64,000 bases of DNA from Malania oleifera (GCF_029873635.1 NC_080417.1:34584214-34648213), one strand, 5' to 3'. Shown: positions 24,216-37,884, counted from the first letter of the stretch. The notes: generated by a model not told the origin, from the letters alone. A program made the numbers and translations.

Positions 24216-25422
24216 TTTCTTCCCTTTTCTTTTTTTTTATTTTATGTATTTGTATATTATTATTATTTTTAGTTTTTTCGGATCCGCTTAGTATGAAATT
24301 TTTGATTTTTTAATTTAATTTTTTAAACATTTATAAAAAAAAAAATTAACCAATTTTTTATTTTTAAAACATATGTATGAAATAATAAATGAACAATAAT
24401 AAATAATTTTGACTTTTTTTCTTTGTTTAAATAGTTTTATTTTTATTTTCAATTTTTAAAATAATTATAAAAATACTATATTATTTTTCAATTTTTTGAA
24501 TTGTATACAAAAGTGAGAAACACATTTTTTTTATTATTTTTCTAAATTTCTAATTCTTATTTTACGTATAAGAATGTGAAGTTTTAATACATGTGAATTA
24601 ATTATATAATTCTTTCTAAATTCACATAAATTCAAATTCAACTCTCAAAATTATAATTTTATATATTATCTTATGTAATTTTCTGATAATTAAAAAATAA
24701 ATAGTCTTCTTATAATTATTTTAAAATTTAATAATAATAAATAAAAATTTATTTTATACATTAAACTGACTTTTTAGTTTTTACCTTTCTAATAGGAATT
24801 TTGAAAAGCTAAAAAAATTAAGGTAAATTTTTTATAATTTTTTGAAAAACTAAAAAAACACAAAATAGAAAATATTTTCTGCAACTAAGACCCTTAATTT
24901 TCTTCTAAAAAATAATATTTAAAAAGTTTAAGCTATTACTTCTTAAAATAATATATTCAAAAATGTGAGGCATGCGTGGATTGGAGAAAATTTTAAATAA
25001 TCTTCGTACTACCAATTCAAACATGTAGTGTTGTGCGGCCTTGTTCCACTCACATGTTGACACATCTACTTTAGGCTCATATATTAATTAACATCTCCTC
25101 TACTTTCTTTTCACATATAATTAGGGTTATGAAGCCTAAGGTAAGCCTATTGACATTTGAGTAGAACAAAATCATAGTACCATTGATGTCTCCTCTACCT
25201 AAAGTTTTTGAATTTCCTACTTTTAAAATTTCTTTTAAAAGAGTTTGTTTTGGGCAAAGAGGTATTTATTGTCCGAAATTTATAAAAATAGAAATCAAAT
25301 ATGAAAATTGAAAATAAAAAAATTAAAAATTACCAATCTACTTGATTAATAATTTTAAAATAAAAATAAATTAAACTTTTAATTAAAAGCATGCTCATTT
25401 TTGTCTCTAGATCAAACAACAA
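24216..25422. other. Very AT-rich intergenic DNA, possible ACER promoter side
   Basis: No open gene is seen. It has long runs of A and T with scattered short repeats. The part next to 24216 would be the ACER promoter if the leader exon call is right. Confidence 0.5.
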
Positions 25423-26449
25423 TTAAAAATAGGGTTAATTGCACCATTCATTCTGAAAACTATAGGTCTAATAGCACATACAACCTGAAAGTTTATTTTG
25501 CTGCAATATTAGCCTTGGAACTTTGTGACTCATTGGATGTAATTGGAGAAGTTTGGGTAGCCTAGTAATGGTAGGAAAATTCACTCTCTTTAATACAGAG
25601 AGTGTTCGCTCTCTAAGCCTTCTTCCATCTGCGCACAAGGCTAAGTATTCTCAACAAGCAAAGATAAATAGTTGGGAAAACTATAACGAAGGCTAGCCTT
25701 TTAGAATATATGCCTCTTCTCAAAATATGCATATTAGATGGAGCTGACGGAATGGGGTTTGAGAAAACATGGGCAATTTTTCAAGTCTAGAACCAAAGGA
25801 GGAAAATAGTTTCTCGAGAATTTTTTCACAAGAAAATAATACAGAGGGATGAATAACATGAGATAAGTGGAAACATATGTTGATTTTTTAAGTCCGATCC
25901 CTATTTTTGATGCTGACAAAGAACATGTTTCTTATGTGTGTATTTCGCATGTGAACATGTCCATTTATTTAACACACACATAAGGAAATGGCAATGAAAG
26001 CTTACAGGACTTAAAGACTATTCGATCAAACGCATTCCATGAAGTCAGAAAAGCAAAATGATGAAGAAGACGTTTATTTGTTGTAATTGTATTTAATTTT
26101 TATATCTTTGGTCTGTAATAATGCATGCATCTGTATTATGTGTTTGAATGCTCAGAACGACCATAAATAGACCCTAGGGACCAGCACATCTCACCAGAAA
26201 CCTTTTTCTAAATAGACTAAAATCATACAAAATTTTTGGAATAGTTTTAGGGTTAAAATCGAGGTTAAACGAAGTTTACAAAAACTTCGGTCAACCAACA
26301 CCAAATTTTTTTGGTGTCTTCAAAAGAATCTAGAAATGACCATAGGACACTCACTCATGCATTCACATGCTTGGTCATTTGAAATAGGGTGATCGTTGGC
26401 TGAAACAGGACCAAAATGCACTAAGTGTGTACTCTCGGTCAACCTAACT

Positions 26450-26830
26450 TCCCTGTACAAAATTTCCGGGTCGACCGAACTGGTGCTGGGTCAACTGGTT
26501 AACCACAACCCGGTCGACCGAACTCCTGTAGTTCATTTAGCCCTGGTTGACTAAACACCTGTAAGGTCAATTTTATTAATCTCCTGGTCGACCAAGTGAT
26601 TTTTGAATACCACCAACCTGATCGACCGAGTTCTCACGTATGGGATCTCAACGGTATGGTTAACCGATAGACCCAGATCAAAATTTTCATGGTCAACCAA
26701 ACCTTGCAAAACTAAAAAATCACTCTCGGACTTACATGTCCGGTCGACCGAACGGGCAGTACATTTTTGGCCTGGTCGATCAAACCCCAAGAACTTGGGT
26801 CAACCGAACTTGTCCTGGTCGACTGGTGCT
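26450..26830. repeat. Cluster of GGTCGACC palindromes in the LARD U3
   Basis: About eight copies of CGGTCGACCGAA or close variants are spaced about 20-80 bp apart. The same cluster is in the 3' LTR at about 34780-35165, with substitutions mostly at CpG sites, as expected from methylation decay. Confidence 0.75.
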
Positions 26831-28099
26831 CTCGAGTTGTCTCAAAAATTTACTGCAATTAACTTTTTTAAAACGAGGTTAATTTTAATTAAACATCATT
26901 AATCTTTTTTCTAAAATGACCTTCGTGTCCCCAACAGTCATATTTTTCACAAATTCTATAAATATCCCCTCATTACTCCAAATTGGTAACTTTGATTAAC
27001 CCAAATCTTTTCTCTAATTTATTGTTAATCAAAGTTCTCCCAAAAAGGTTTTTGTTGTTTAAATCATTCTTTTGGGGAAAAATATTATAAACAAATCTCT
27101 CAAACTCTCTTTTACTTGTTTCATCTCAATATCGCTTTTAAAGAGAGTATTTTATTTTGGGCATTTTATTTGTATTTACATGCATATACTCTCACTTATT
27201 ATTTACTTTTTTGAAAATCAATCTTTAAGAGTATTGCTTGCATTTCTCCCGATTATTTATTTGATAAATATTTTTGGGAAAATTTATTTATTTCACAAAT
27301 ATTTTATTGAGCTTAACTCGTAGATTCTCCAAGTATTTCTCATTTGCATAAATCTTTATTGGAGAACATAATACTCATTTTTCATACACACTCTAGTTGT
27401 GCAAAAATCATTGAAAGAGCAAAACCCTAGGTTCTCCTATATTATTATTGAAATATCTTTTTGGAAAAAACTTTTTATTAGGGTTTAAATATAGTTAAGC
27501 ACCCTTACTCCATTGAGCATTATTTCACATCATTGGGGTGCGTACTTTTATTGAGTTTATTGTGTACATCTTAGCTTGTATTTTCATAAGCAATTTCATG
27601 TACAAAAAAATGGTTTTATTGTAACGGTTGGATTTAGCCCGTTAATTGAACTGGGGAGTCTAAGCCCCGTAAATGAGACCGGTTCGGTTCAGCCCCAAAT
27701 TGAACTGGGGAGTCTCAGCCTCGTAAGTGAGACTAGTTCGACTCAGCGTAATAATTGAGCTGAGATTTTCCTCGCCCCTCCGCCCGGTTAAGTGAGCAGG
27801 TATAGTGGAATCCTTGGGGGGTATGCCCAAGGCGAGGATGTAGGCTGGTTTGGCCGAACCTTGATAACAAATCTGGTATCGCTCTTTCTATCTTATTTAA
27901 ATTCCTGAACTTTAATTTCAGCATGTGTATGAATGTTTATTTAATGTCAAAATTATTCTCATGCACACATTTGATTTAAATAAGATACTGCACACATGTA
28001 TGTTTGCTTTTATTGTTAAACTCGCTTTACATACACGTATATATGTTGAATGGGATATGAACTATGGTGAATCGAAGAAATGTTTTAAATTAGCCAAAA

Positions 28100-30071
28100 T
28101 GTAATGACCTGAGGAATAATGATATTTAAATAATAAAGAGAGAGGAAAATGGAATAGTAAAGGGGGCAGCAGACTTCGTCGACGAGTAGATATCGAGAGG
28201 GGGCGACTCTGAATTTCATCGAGGGGGGAAGTTTTTCATCAACGAGTTGCCTTCTTGACCTCATCGACGAGGTGACGTAGCTAATCAAAAAAGGCCAATG
28301 TATAAATAGTCTTAAACTCGGATTTTTAGTGAAATTCTCTGCAAAATCTTTTCTCTCTCTCCTTTACGGTTTCTCTCCCTTCTCTCTTTGATTCTGGCTT
28401 CGTTAGTAGCCGGATCGATGATCTAAGACCACGACGATGTTCCTAGGAAAGTTCTCTCCAAGTCTACCAGAGCGGTTCGTCGGTGGGATGAAGTTGAATT
28501 TCATCCCAAATTCAGGGTAAGGTCTTTTATGTAATATTTGGCTTTCCAACAAATGTAAGAAATGTAGTAGTCGAAGAAATAGTGATATTTTGTTCTTTTT
28601 GAATGTTTTTTTCAAGGTGTTGAGTGGGGAACCTTGCGGGTATAGGACCCGTCACAGTAGGGGATTTTAGCAGGAATCGGGTAAGGGAAATATGTTATGT
28701 TAGGCAATTCTATTATGATTCAGTACAAATCATATGTTTTTAGCAAATTATTATTTAGACCATATATACAATTTTCAGAGCCTGATAGTACTATTATTTA
28801 GTTGTGTGGCTTGACTTTAATATTAGATCAACACATGGTTTATATGATTTTTAGAATACCATGATGTACAGTATACGTACAGAAACTTATATTTTACAGT
28901 ATTTTCAGAATACTATGATATACAAACCTTAGAACCATAATATTCAGTTACTATAGTTAATCAGATATTTCAGTTATTCAGTCATGCAAATATCTCAGAT
29001 ATTCAGCTATTACAGTCTATCCAAATCAGTTTATATAATGTTATGGTTATTTCATTTGTTACAAAACCATGGTAAAAGCAGTATTTTAGAAATATCAATT
29101 ATTTATATATAATATCAGACCTTGATAGACCATATTCAGCCAGCAGAGCACGGTACCGTAGCTATATTCAATTCAGAGTGCAACCACTACTCAGATAGTA
29201 TATGGTATTCAGAAGTCGATCATGCCTATGTTGTGGACAGGCTCCCCATTAGATATGGGTTGAGGGGGCCAATCTGGCTGTCAGAATTCAGTTGACTTAC
29301 CCTAATCGACCAGCCAGGTTAGGTCCCGCCTTCGGGCCGCACAACCCTGTCATGAGGGGTTAAATCATGACTTTTAGTTATCCATCCAGGGAATCTTTTC
29401 AGTTATTATATTTATGTATGATTAGATTTACAGAAAATAGTCATACCTATAGATATTAGCAGTATTATGAATAAATATTCAAGAAAATCAGTTTATGTTA
29501 AGCATTATAGGTATGATTTATATTGCAACAAGTATACAGGTTTAACTCAGCTTTGTTATTTATGGTATTTTCTAAGTCATATTTTACTAGCATGTAGCTC
29601 ACTTGCCAAACATTAGCAATAGCATATTTCCTCTTACTGAACGTCATCTCATCCCAATAAATTGACATTTTTCAGATGATCTAATTAGGCGAGCAGATCA
29701 GGCTCGCAGGTAGAGGGGCTACAGTGCTGCCCTGTTAGTATAGTAAATATTATGGGAGATTATTTTGTATAGCCCTAGTTTTAGTTAAGGGTATTTTGGG
29801 AATAGTAGTATATGTATATTTTTTAAGAACACTCAAACACTCTGGTATTGTAATATATGTATGGTTATGTTCGACATATTCAGCTTCCTACTGCTTAGGT
29901 TGATGGTTAGATTTACATCACGGAAGGTATTAGAGCAGTGTAAATTTCATAGTATTTAATATATAAAAATCTTAATTAATTTAGCAAGACATTACAGTTT
30001 GGTATCAGAGCTATGTAAATTTCATAGTATTTAGTATATAAAAATCTTAATTAATTTAGCAGGTCGCTACA
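28100..30071 (+). mobile_element. Solo-LTR-like remnant nested in the LARD 5' LTR
   Basis: It starts TGTAATGACC and ends GGTCGCTACA, and is flanked by the TSD CAAAA (28095-28099 and 30072-30076). The sister LTR near 36436-36452 preserves the uninterrupted site, confirming the insertion. The right end is composite: one full LTR end (to 29996), then a primer-site-like GGTATCAGAGCT, then a second partial LTR end (about 30013-30071). The LTR has TCGTCGACGA-like motifs (about 28178-28275), a TATAAATA box near 28302 and a pyrimidine-rich start region. Confidence 0.85.
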
Positions 30072-30131
30072 CAAAAATTTTTAAATGTCCAATTCACCCC
30101 GCTTCCTCTTAGGATCACATCGATTCCAACA

Positions 30132-30840
30132 ATTGGTATCGGAGCCAGGTTGCAATAAGCTTAACCGCTATTTACATAAAGATTGCAATGACTCATTTTT
30201 CAGTATATCCTTGTTTTGAGGGTTATTCCTTTGCAAATCCTTCATGGTTTTATTGCATAGATTTTACTGTGTTAAATTTGAAAATATTTTTGTAAAATTA
30301 AATGATTGGTGGATTTGGAAATTATTTGTCAAAGTTATCATATCCCATTGAAAAATGAATTTAAAAATGCATAATTTCCCAAAAATTGAAAATGAATTAA
30401 ATTTGCATGTCGCGTGTTTTAATGTATATCATTTGTGTGCTATACATACTTTTTATGTGCCTTAGTCACTAATGCTTTTGCAAGTTTATATCTTTCTATG
30501 TGCTAAAGATTTTGGGAATCATAAGGATTTTGAAAAATTGAGAGAGATAATGACACCACTCCGAGCTTAAACGATTAAGAATGAGTAAAACTTAAAGTTA
30601 TATCTATTCTCCTTCTAATATATTGAATAACTCATAGTATGATTCACATGATATATCTTGTATTTGATTTATTTGTTGCCGTGAATCATATGACATTTGT
30701 GTTAATTTCATGTCATAATTTGTATGATATATCTTGTATTAAATTTTTGTATAAATCATGATAAATCTTTTATGATAATAGCATGATGTTTTATGAGGTG
30801 CACTTAAGAAGAATATCTTATTAATACTCATAAGAATTTA

Positions 30841-30889
<49 letters not shown>

Positions 30890-33343
30890 AGGAATCAAAG
30901 TGCTTTAAATGATTATATAGAGTTGCGTGCTTAAAAGATTATATTTTAGTATACTCTATTATTCTACTGAGAATCCTAAAGAAATCTAGTCAATACTGAG
31001 TTTTAATAATCTTATCCAGTCTAAGCTTAATATATATACATATAACTATGATTGGTTAATATATGATAATTTTGGCTAGTGCATGCTTATATCATTATCA
31101 GTTTTTGAATTAAACCTGATAAGCATGTTTAAATAAATCTCATTCAAATGGACAAAATGTTTTAATTGTTATATGATTTTTGGTGCTATATATGCCCAAA
31201 TTTAAAAAATCTTAAATATAGCATGACTTGTCCATCACTTAGATTTTATGTTTAGGGAATTAATATTATATATATCATATAGCCCTAAATTCACAATGGA
31301 ACTTAAAGCTCATCTCCACATTCAAAAATTTTGTTATGCCAAATACTGTTATTGAATGTAAAATTCTTTGGCTACATAATTGAGGGGGAGCAGCATGTTT
31401 TGAAAATTCATCCAATATGCATTCTGTTGTATTGTGTTTATCATTTCATATATATTGGATGTTTTGTTGATGAGCTGAATGCAAATATCCTTTTGTGCTA
31501 AATGATTATATCTTCTAATGAATGGATAATTTTTCCTTTAATATGTTTCTAAGCTGAATGTCACTATCCATTACTTGCATAATGATTTTATTTTCTAATG
31601 GATAGTTTATATTTTATTTGATATATTGATTGAACTACCTAATTACATGCTTAGTCTAGAATGTCTCATGCATGGCAGATGCAGTTGATGAGAATTGCAT
31701 GCTGGTAGTGTAAATAGGTTCTCGCATGCTTAAACTGGATTATTATTTGTTGATTGCATAAATCTATTAGGTTTTAGGTACATGACAAAAATGGGAAAAT
31801 GTTCAATTTACAGATGAAATGCTGTCGAAATTTCAATAGAATTTTTCCTATAAGTGAAACCATGTATTAGGATAGATAATTTAATGCATGCTAAAATATT
31901 TTTGAAAGGATAAGTGAATCATAAAAGAACATTATTTTTCATCCTCAATTATAGGTGCATGCTGAACTGTCCACTAGTGCATGTTGAATTTTAAATGTTA
32001 TGTGTTAAACTGAAAAACATGCACAACATTTATGTTTATTGCCTAAGATGCATAGTAATTGAATAGGATTGTACATGTAAAATCCAAACCGCTATATATT
32101 TTGATGTCATGTACACATTTAGTTTGTGTCTTAGGATGAACTTAGTTCATGGACACCATTTGGTCGAATTCTTTGGATTATATACTTTCACTCTAGACCC
32201 AAATGGTAGAGCATCATCCCTTTTAAATTGAACGCCCCATATTTTGATGATGGTCCATTGACTAAGAAATTTGCATGACTTAGGAGGAGTTTTTCATTTT
32301 GCGCACACTCATTGTGTTTTGATTTGTGCCTTCCTTTTGAACCCCTATTGCATTACCTCTGAATATAGCCTTCATTGGCTATCGTGCATTAAAACGAAAT
32401 GCAATATGTTATGCTAATATGTGCTAAATGCCTATATTTGCTGTATGCTAAAAATCTTTTGAAATAATGAATTTTTTAGGAATGCTCTTAAATGACTATT
32501 ATCCTGAACTATGTATGCATGCAAATATACAGGGGGACTTTAAGCCCCACTTTTAAGAAAAATGAACTTAATGCCTATAACCTCATGCATGCTAAGTAAT
32601 ATTTAGAAGGATGAACATGTGTTGAGTATGCTTAAATGAAATTCTTCCTTGAACTTTAATGCACTTTTGTATGCTTGAGACTATATCAGGGAGGTTAAGC
32701 TCCATCATTGAAAAAGGATAAGAATCACCTGGCCCATGGACTCATATACTCATTGTCTCTACTTTTTGAGTCCGAAGTTTTTCTAGGCACCTTGAATATC
32801 ATATCCTGTCTCTATTGAACATCTTTGATATGGATTGTTTTGGGTACACATAAACACCATGCATGACTTAGTACTTGATATTTAGCGTATGTGTGTTTAG
32901 GGACTTTTTACTGGTTAAATACAAATTTCTCTAACATATATTCAGTAAAATCTACTTAGAATAAAATGTAGTTAACAAAATCTAAGCATATATTCCAATT
33001 GATAGGGGGGGCATCTTTTCTTCAAATCTCTATCTTATTATGCTCACCAAATTCTTTGCTTAGATTTGTGTTAGCTTATTGTGGTATGTGTTTTACTGTA
33101 ATGCTTTTGATAAATATCATTAATGAAAATATTTTTGACTTGTCACGATGTCTTAGGTTTTGCCATATGATCCCCCATTCTTGTTTTATTTAATATCCTT
33201 GGATCTATATGGTTGTATTTTTTTGGTACTTTGTGATTTGTGCCTAAATGATAAACCGGAAAAATATTTCTTGCTTGATCTTTAAAATAGTTTTTTTTTT
33301 TCAGCAAGCATAGCCCCCAATATTCATTGAAAATTTTCAAGGA

Positions 33344-33392
<49 letters not shown>

Positions 33393-34203
33393 ACATATAT
33401 TTATATATCTATTCTTAAAAGCAAGAAATGAACTTATATGAAACATATTTTATATCTTGCTTGTGTGCTTAAATGCTTTCATGACTTGTGCCTTTCTGTG
33501 TTAAAATCTTATGTCATGAAATTTTATTTTTAAAAGGGTGTTACATAACTGGTTTAATGACTTATATGAAATGCATGTAAACTAGTTAGATCATATTTAT
33601 GCTCAAAACTTCTCTGTGGTATCATATGCCATGTGCCTTTAACTCAAATCTTCCACGGGTCTTATGATATGCTTCAATTGCATTGGTTTGTGTATATTTC
33701 TGGTCTAGCCATGTTTTACATATCATTTTAATCTTTTAAATGACTAGTTAAACTCTTTTGTATGCTTAATAACTATATCTTTAAAACAGTTTAAATTTTT
33801 ATACCCATAATCTATACTAAAAAAAAAAAAAAGGGGGAGACTTTTCTTTAAAAAAAAATTATTTAAAAAAAAAAAAGAGTTCTCTTTGCCAAGTTTGTTT
33901 TAAATGATAAAATTATTTTCTACTCAGCATGGCCCTTTTACTGATGACAAAAGGTGGAGAATATTTTTGAGTAAAATGTTTATGACCACAGGGGCAAATT
34001 TTAAGGGGCAAAAACATACGAAAAATTGTCTAAGCCTGTGCTTTAATGCTAAAATTAAATGCATGATTATTTGTATTATCTTCTATCTTAATATGCTTGA
34101 ACTTTACTATGTATATTTTCAATTATGCATATTCTAAGGGGGAACCTTTTCAGATTGTACTTATTTTGCTCTAGTGCATTTGTCATCATCAAAAGGGGGA
34201 GAT
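30132..34203 (+). other. Non-coding interior of the LARD-like element
   Basis: No domain is visible in any frame and stops are dense. AT microsatellites occur at about 30844-30884 and 33353-33390. A-rich and purine-rich tracts lie near 33818-33880 and 34191-34202. Confidence 0.8.
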
Positions 34204-36504
34204 TGTTGACTTTTTGAGTCTGATCCCTGTTTTTGATGTTGACAAAGCACATGTTTCTTATGTGTGTATTTAGCATGTGAATAGGTCCATTTATTTAACA
34301 CACACATAAGGAAACGACGATGAAAGCTTGTAGGACTTAATGACTATTCGATCAAGCGCATTCCATGAAGTCAGAAGAGCAAAAAGATGAAAAATATGTT
34401 TATTTGTTGTAATTGCATTTAATTTTTATATCTTTGATCTGTAATAATTCATGCATCTGCATGATGTGTTTGAATGCTCTGAACAACCGTAAATAGACCC
34501 TAGGGACCAGCACATCTCACTAAAAACCTTTTTCTAAATAGATTAAAATCATACAAAATTTTTGAAATAGTTTTAGGGTTAAAATTGAGATTGAACGAAG
34601 TTTACAAAAACTTCAGTTGATCGACAACAAATTTTTTTGGTGTCTTCAAAAGGACCTAGAAATAACCATAGGACACTCACTCATGTATTCACATGCTTGG
34701 TCATTTGAAATAGGGTGATCATTGGCTGAAATAGGACCGAAATGCACTAAGTGTGCACTCTCGATCAACCAAACTTCCCTGTACAAAATTGCCCGGTCGA
34801 CCGAACGGGTGCTGGGTCAACTAGTTGACCACAACCTGGTCGACCGAACTCTTGTAGTTCATTTGACCCTAGTTGACTGAACACCCATAAGGTCAACTTT
34901 ATTGATCTCCTGGTTGACCAAGTGATTTTTGAATACCACCAACTTGATCGACCGAGTTCCCACGTGTGGGATCTCAACGGTCTAGTCGACTGATAGACCC
35001 AGTTCAAAATTGTCCTGGTCGACCAAACCTTGCAAAACTAAAAGATCGCTCTCGAACTTAGATGTCCGGTCTACCGAATGAGCAGTACATTTTTGGCCCG
35101 GTCGACTGAACCCCAAGAACTTGGGTCGACCAAACTTGTCCTAGTCGACTGGTGCTCTCGGGCTGCCTAAAAAATTTACCGCAATTAACTTTTTTAAAAC
35201 GAGGTTAATTTTAATTAAACATCATTAATCTTTTTCTAAAATGACTTTCGTGTCCTCAACGGTCATATTTTTCACAAATTCTATAAATATCCCCTCATTA
35301 CTCCAAATTAGTAACTTTGATTAACCCAAATCTTTTCTCTAATTTATTGTTAATCAAAGTTCTCCCAAAAAGGTTTTTGTTGTTTAAATCATTCTTTTGG
35401 GGCAAAATATTATAAACAAATCTCTCAAACTCTCTTTTACTTGTTTCATCTCAAAATCACTTTTAAAGAGACTATTTTATTTTGGGCATTTTATTTGTAT
35501 TTACATGCATGTACTCTCACTTGTTATTTACCTTTTTGAAAATCAATCTTTGAGAGTATTGCTTGCATTTCTCCCGGTTATTTATTTGATAAATATTTTT
35601 GGAAGATTTTATTTATTGCACAAATATTTTATTGAGCTTAACTCGTAGATTCTCCAAGTATTGCTCGTTTGTATAAATCTTTGTTGGAGAACATAATACT
35701 CTTTTTCATACACACTCTAGTTGTGCAAAAATCATTGAAAGAGCAAAACCCTAGGCTCTCCTATATTATTATTTAAATATCTTTTTGGAGAAAACTTTTT
35801 ATTAGGGTTTAAATATAGTTAAGCACCCTTACTCCCCTGACCATTATTTCATATCATTGGAGTGCGTATTGTTATTGAGCTTATTGCGTACATCTCAGCT
35901 TGTATTTTCGGAAGCAATTTCATGTACAAAAAAATGGTTTTAATGTAACGGTTGGTTTCAGCCTGTTAATTGAGTTGGGGAGTCTCAGCCCCGTAAATGA
36001 GACTAGTTCAGCTCAGCCTCAAATTGAATTAGGGAGTCTCAGCCCCATAAGTGAGACTAGTTCGACTCAGCCTAATAATTGAATTGGGGTTTTCCTCGCC
36101 CCGTAAGGAGAGGATGTAAAAGGCTTTTGCTCCGCCCGATTAAGTGAGCAGGTATAGTGAAATCCTTGGGGGGTATGCCCAAGGTGGGGATGTAAGCTGG
36201 TTTGGCCGAACCTCGATAACAAATCTAGTTTCACTCTTTCTATTTTATTTAAATTCCTGAACTTTAATTTCAGCATGTGTATGAATGTTTATTTAATGTC
36301 AAAATTATTCTCATGCACACATTTGATTTAAATAAGATACTGCACACGTGTATATTTGCTTTTATTGTTAAACTCGCTTTACATACACGTATATATGTTG
36401 AATGGGATATGAACTGTTGTGAATTGGTGAAATGTTTTAAATTAGCCAAAAAGTTTTAAATGTCCAATTCACCCCCCCCCCCTGGGATCACACTAATTCC
36501 AACA
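34204..36504 (+). repeat. 3' LTR of the LARD-like element
   Basis: This 2301-bp LTR begins TGTTGACTTTTTGAG after the purine tract and ends ATTCCAACA before the TSD ACATA. It aligns with the 5' LTR throughout and lacks the nested remnant, so it serves as the empty-site reference. Confidence 0.9.
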
Positions 36505-36688
36505 ACATAGTTGACCTTACTTGTTCCTTTTAGTAGGAAGTGTTTGAGAGTCATCTAAAAAGAAAATGTTTGTGTTTGCTACTAAATATGAATCTTTAAG
36601 AACATGGAGTTTAATCAAGAATGTGAAAATTATAACCTAACTAACTCAAGTAGTAAATGTGGGATTATAATTGAAATCACACATATAC

Positions 36689-36960
36689 TGTTAGATTATC
36701 ATTTTACCTAAAAACTTAAGTTGTTCGGTTATGAACCAACAATGTATATCAAGCTTCAACACCCCTACACGTGCAATTTGACAGCACATGGAGAGATAAA
36801 CACATAATAAATTTTTAAATATCATAGAATAATGTGCGAGTGACGAGACTAAAACTCAGAACACCTTAGCAACCAGCTCTGATACCATGTTAGATTATCA
36901 TTTTACCTAAAAACTTAAGCTGTTAGGTTGTGAGCCAATAATATATATCAAGCTTTAATA
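36689..36960 (-). mobile_element. 272-bp miniature LTR element (SMART/TRIM type)
   Basis: It has two 73-bp LTRs (36689-36761 and 36888-36960) that differ at about eight positions. The TSD is TATAC (36684-36688 and 36961-36965). On the minus strand a primer site (TGGTATCAGAGCTGGTT, ending at 36887) adjoins the 5' LTR, and a short purine tract (CACGTGTAGGGG) adjoins the 3' LTR. The whole fits the published SMART size limit of under about 300 bp. It has no coding potential. Confidence 0.88.
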
Positions 36961-36965
36961 TATAC

Positions 36966-37884
36966 TTACTAGTTTCAGCTATAGTTATGTTGGAACAGAT
37001 TAGAGAAAGTAGTTGCTTTGACTTTAGTTGAAAATTATGATTTTTTTTTTTGTATGAAGGCCATTCTTCTTTGCTCGTGCTTTTAAAGGTGAAAGCCTCA
37101 GCCTTGAATATACTACAATCACCAACAAGGTAACTACTGGAAGCATCATTGAATGTATCAATAGAAATCAATTCAGCAAACACCCCCCCCCCCATTTTGT
37201 TTAATGATGAAAACACTATAAGCAATATTTAAGCGGACAAGAATGTGGCACATAATTTCAAACACATGGAAAATAAATAATGGAATCACAATCTCTTTTT
37301 GAATGTCTTCCATATTCATGTGGGATTTGGAATCATTTTTACTGATTTTATGCACCTGTAAAATGCCTAAATTTTATGTGGAATGTCTGAAGTTTCCTCT
37401 GGAATGCCTAGATTTCCCCTACCCATTTTTGTTTTTTCTTTGTTGGATCTCATTGGGAGTTGAAATTGGTACATTGCAATTTGCTTTTGATCGATCATTC
37501 ACTAAAGCCCTCATGCCGATAACACGTATAACTGTTGGTTTTAGTTTTCCCAACTCCTCTTTGGTTATTGAATGTTGCAACTTTGTAAGAGAAAGAAAAA
37601 AAGATGGAACGATAAAGGCTGAATGTTCCCCCTCTTTGTTTACCTAATGATCCCAATGTATTTATAAAGAGTGAATTTTTTAACCTGGAAGATGATAAAG
37701 GCGAAAGTTCTTGTCATTATTTGCTGACTAGACTGCCCATGCAGTTGACGGAATCCTCAAATCCCTCTCTTACATGACAATTTAGGACTATATGCACTAA
37801 GTCACAAAGTTTTAGAACCAACCATACAACTATTAGTTAATGCAATTGGACCTATTTTAGGACGAACTGTACTGCAATTAACCC
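36966..37884. other. Right interior of the Mutator-like element
   Basis: No gene is accepted here. A 114-codon frame (37303-37647, plus) has no recognisable domain. A C run lies near 37183-37192. Confidence 0.55.

Larger units (their letters stand above)
25878..30131 (+). repeat. 5' LTR of the LARD-like element, interrupted by a solo LTR
   Basis: It starts TGTTGATTTTTTAAG and ends ATTCCAACA just before the primer site. A different LTR (28100-30071) interrupts it near its end. The LTR carries a cluster of GGTCGACC-like palindromes at about 26450-26830. Confidence 0.88.
25878..36504 (+). mobile_element. Large non-coding LTR retroelement (LARD-like)
   Basis: The LTRs are 25878-30131 (about 2.28 kb once the nested element is removed) and 34204-36504 (2301 bp). 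They are flanked by the TSD ACATA (25873-25877 and 36505-36509). A primer site (TGGTATCGGAGCC, about 30134-30146) follows the 5' LTR, and a purine tract (AAAAGGGGGAGA, about 34191-34202) precedes the 3' LTR. The 4.07-kb interior has no gag or pol signal on either strand. Large LTRs plus a long non-coding interior match the LARD class, which depends on enzymes of other elements. The full span is 10.6 kb. Confidence 0.88.
25432..37884. mobile_element. Mutator-like element (non-autonomous) hosting nested insertions
   Basis: The terminal inverted repeats begin with 12 identical bases, GGGTTAATTGCA, at 25432 and, inverted, at 37884. Weaker similarity continues inward for about 100 bp, including a shared AACTTTGTGACT. 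A perfect 9-bp direct repeat, TTAAAAATA, flanks them (25423-25431 and 37885-37893), which is the Mutator-type TSD length. Without the large retroelement (25878-36504) and the miniature LTR element (36689-36960) the original would be about 1.5 kb. No transposase is visible. The interior (36966-37884) has no convincing gene. Confidence 0.72.

Noticed and set aside
25878-36504. Segmental duplication as the explanation for the two 2.3-kb direct copies
   Set aside because: The primer site after the first copy, the purine tract before the second, TG...CA ends and a 5-bp TSD show they are LTRs.
37303-37647. 114-codon frame in the Mutator-like element as a captured gene (Pack-MULE)
   Set aside because: No domain or splice-consistent structure was recognised and the composition is that of random AT-rich DNA. 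It is kept only as a possibility.
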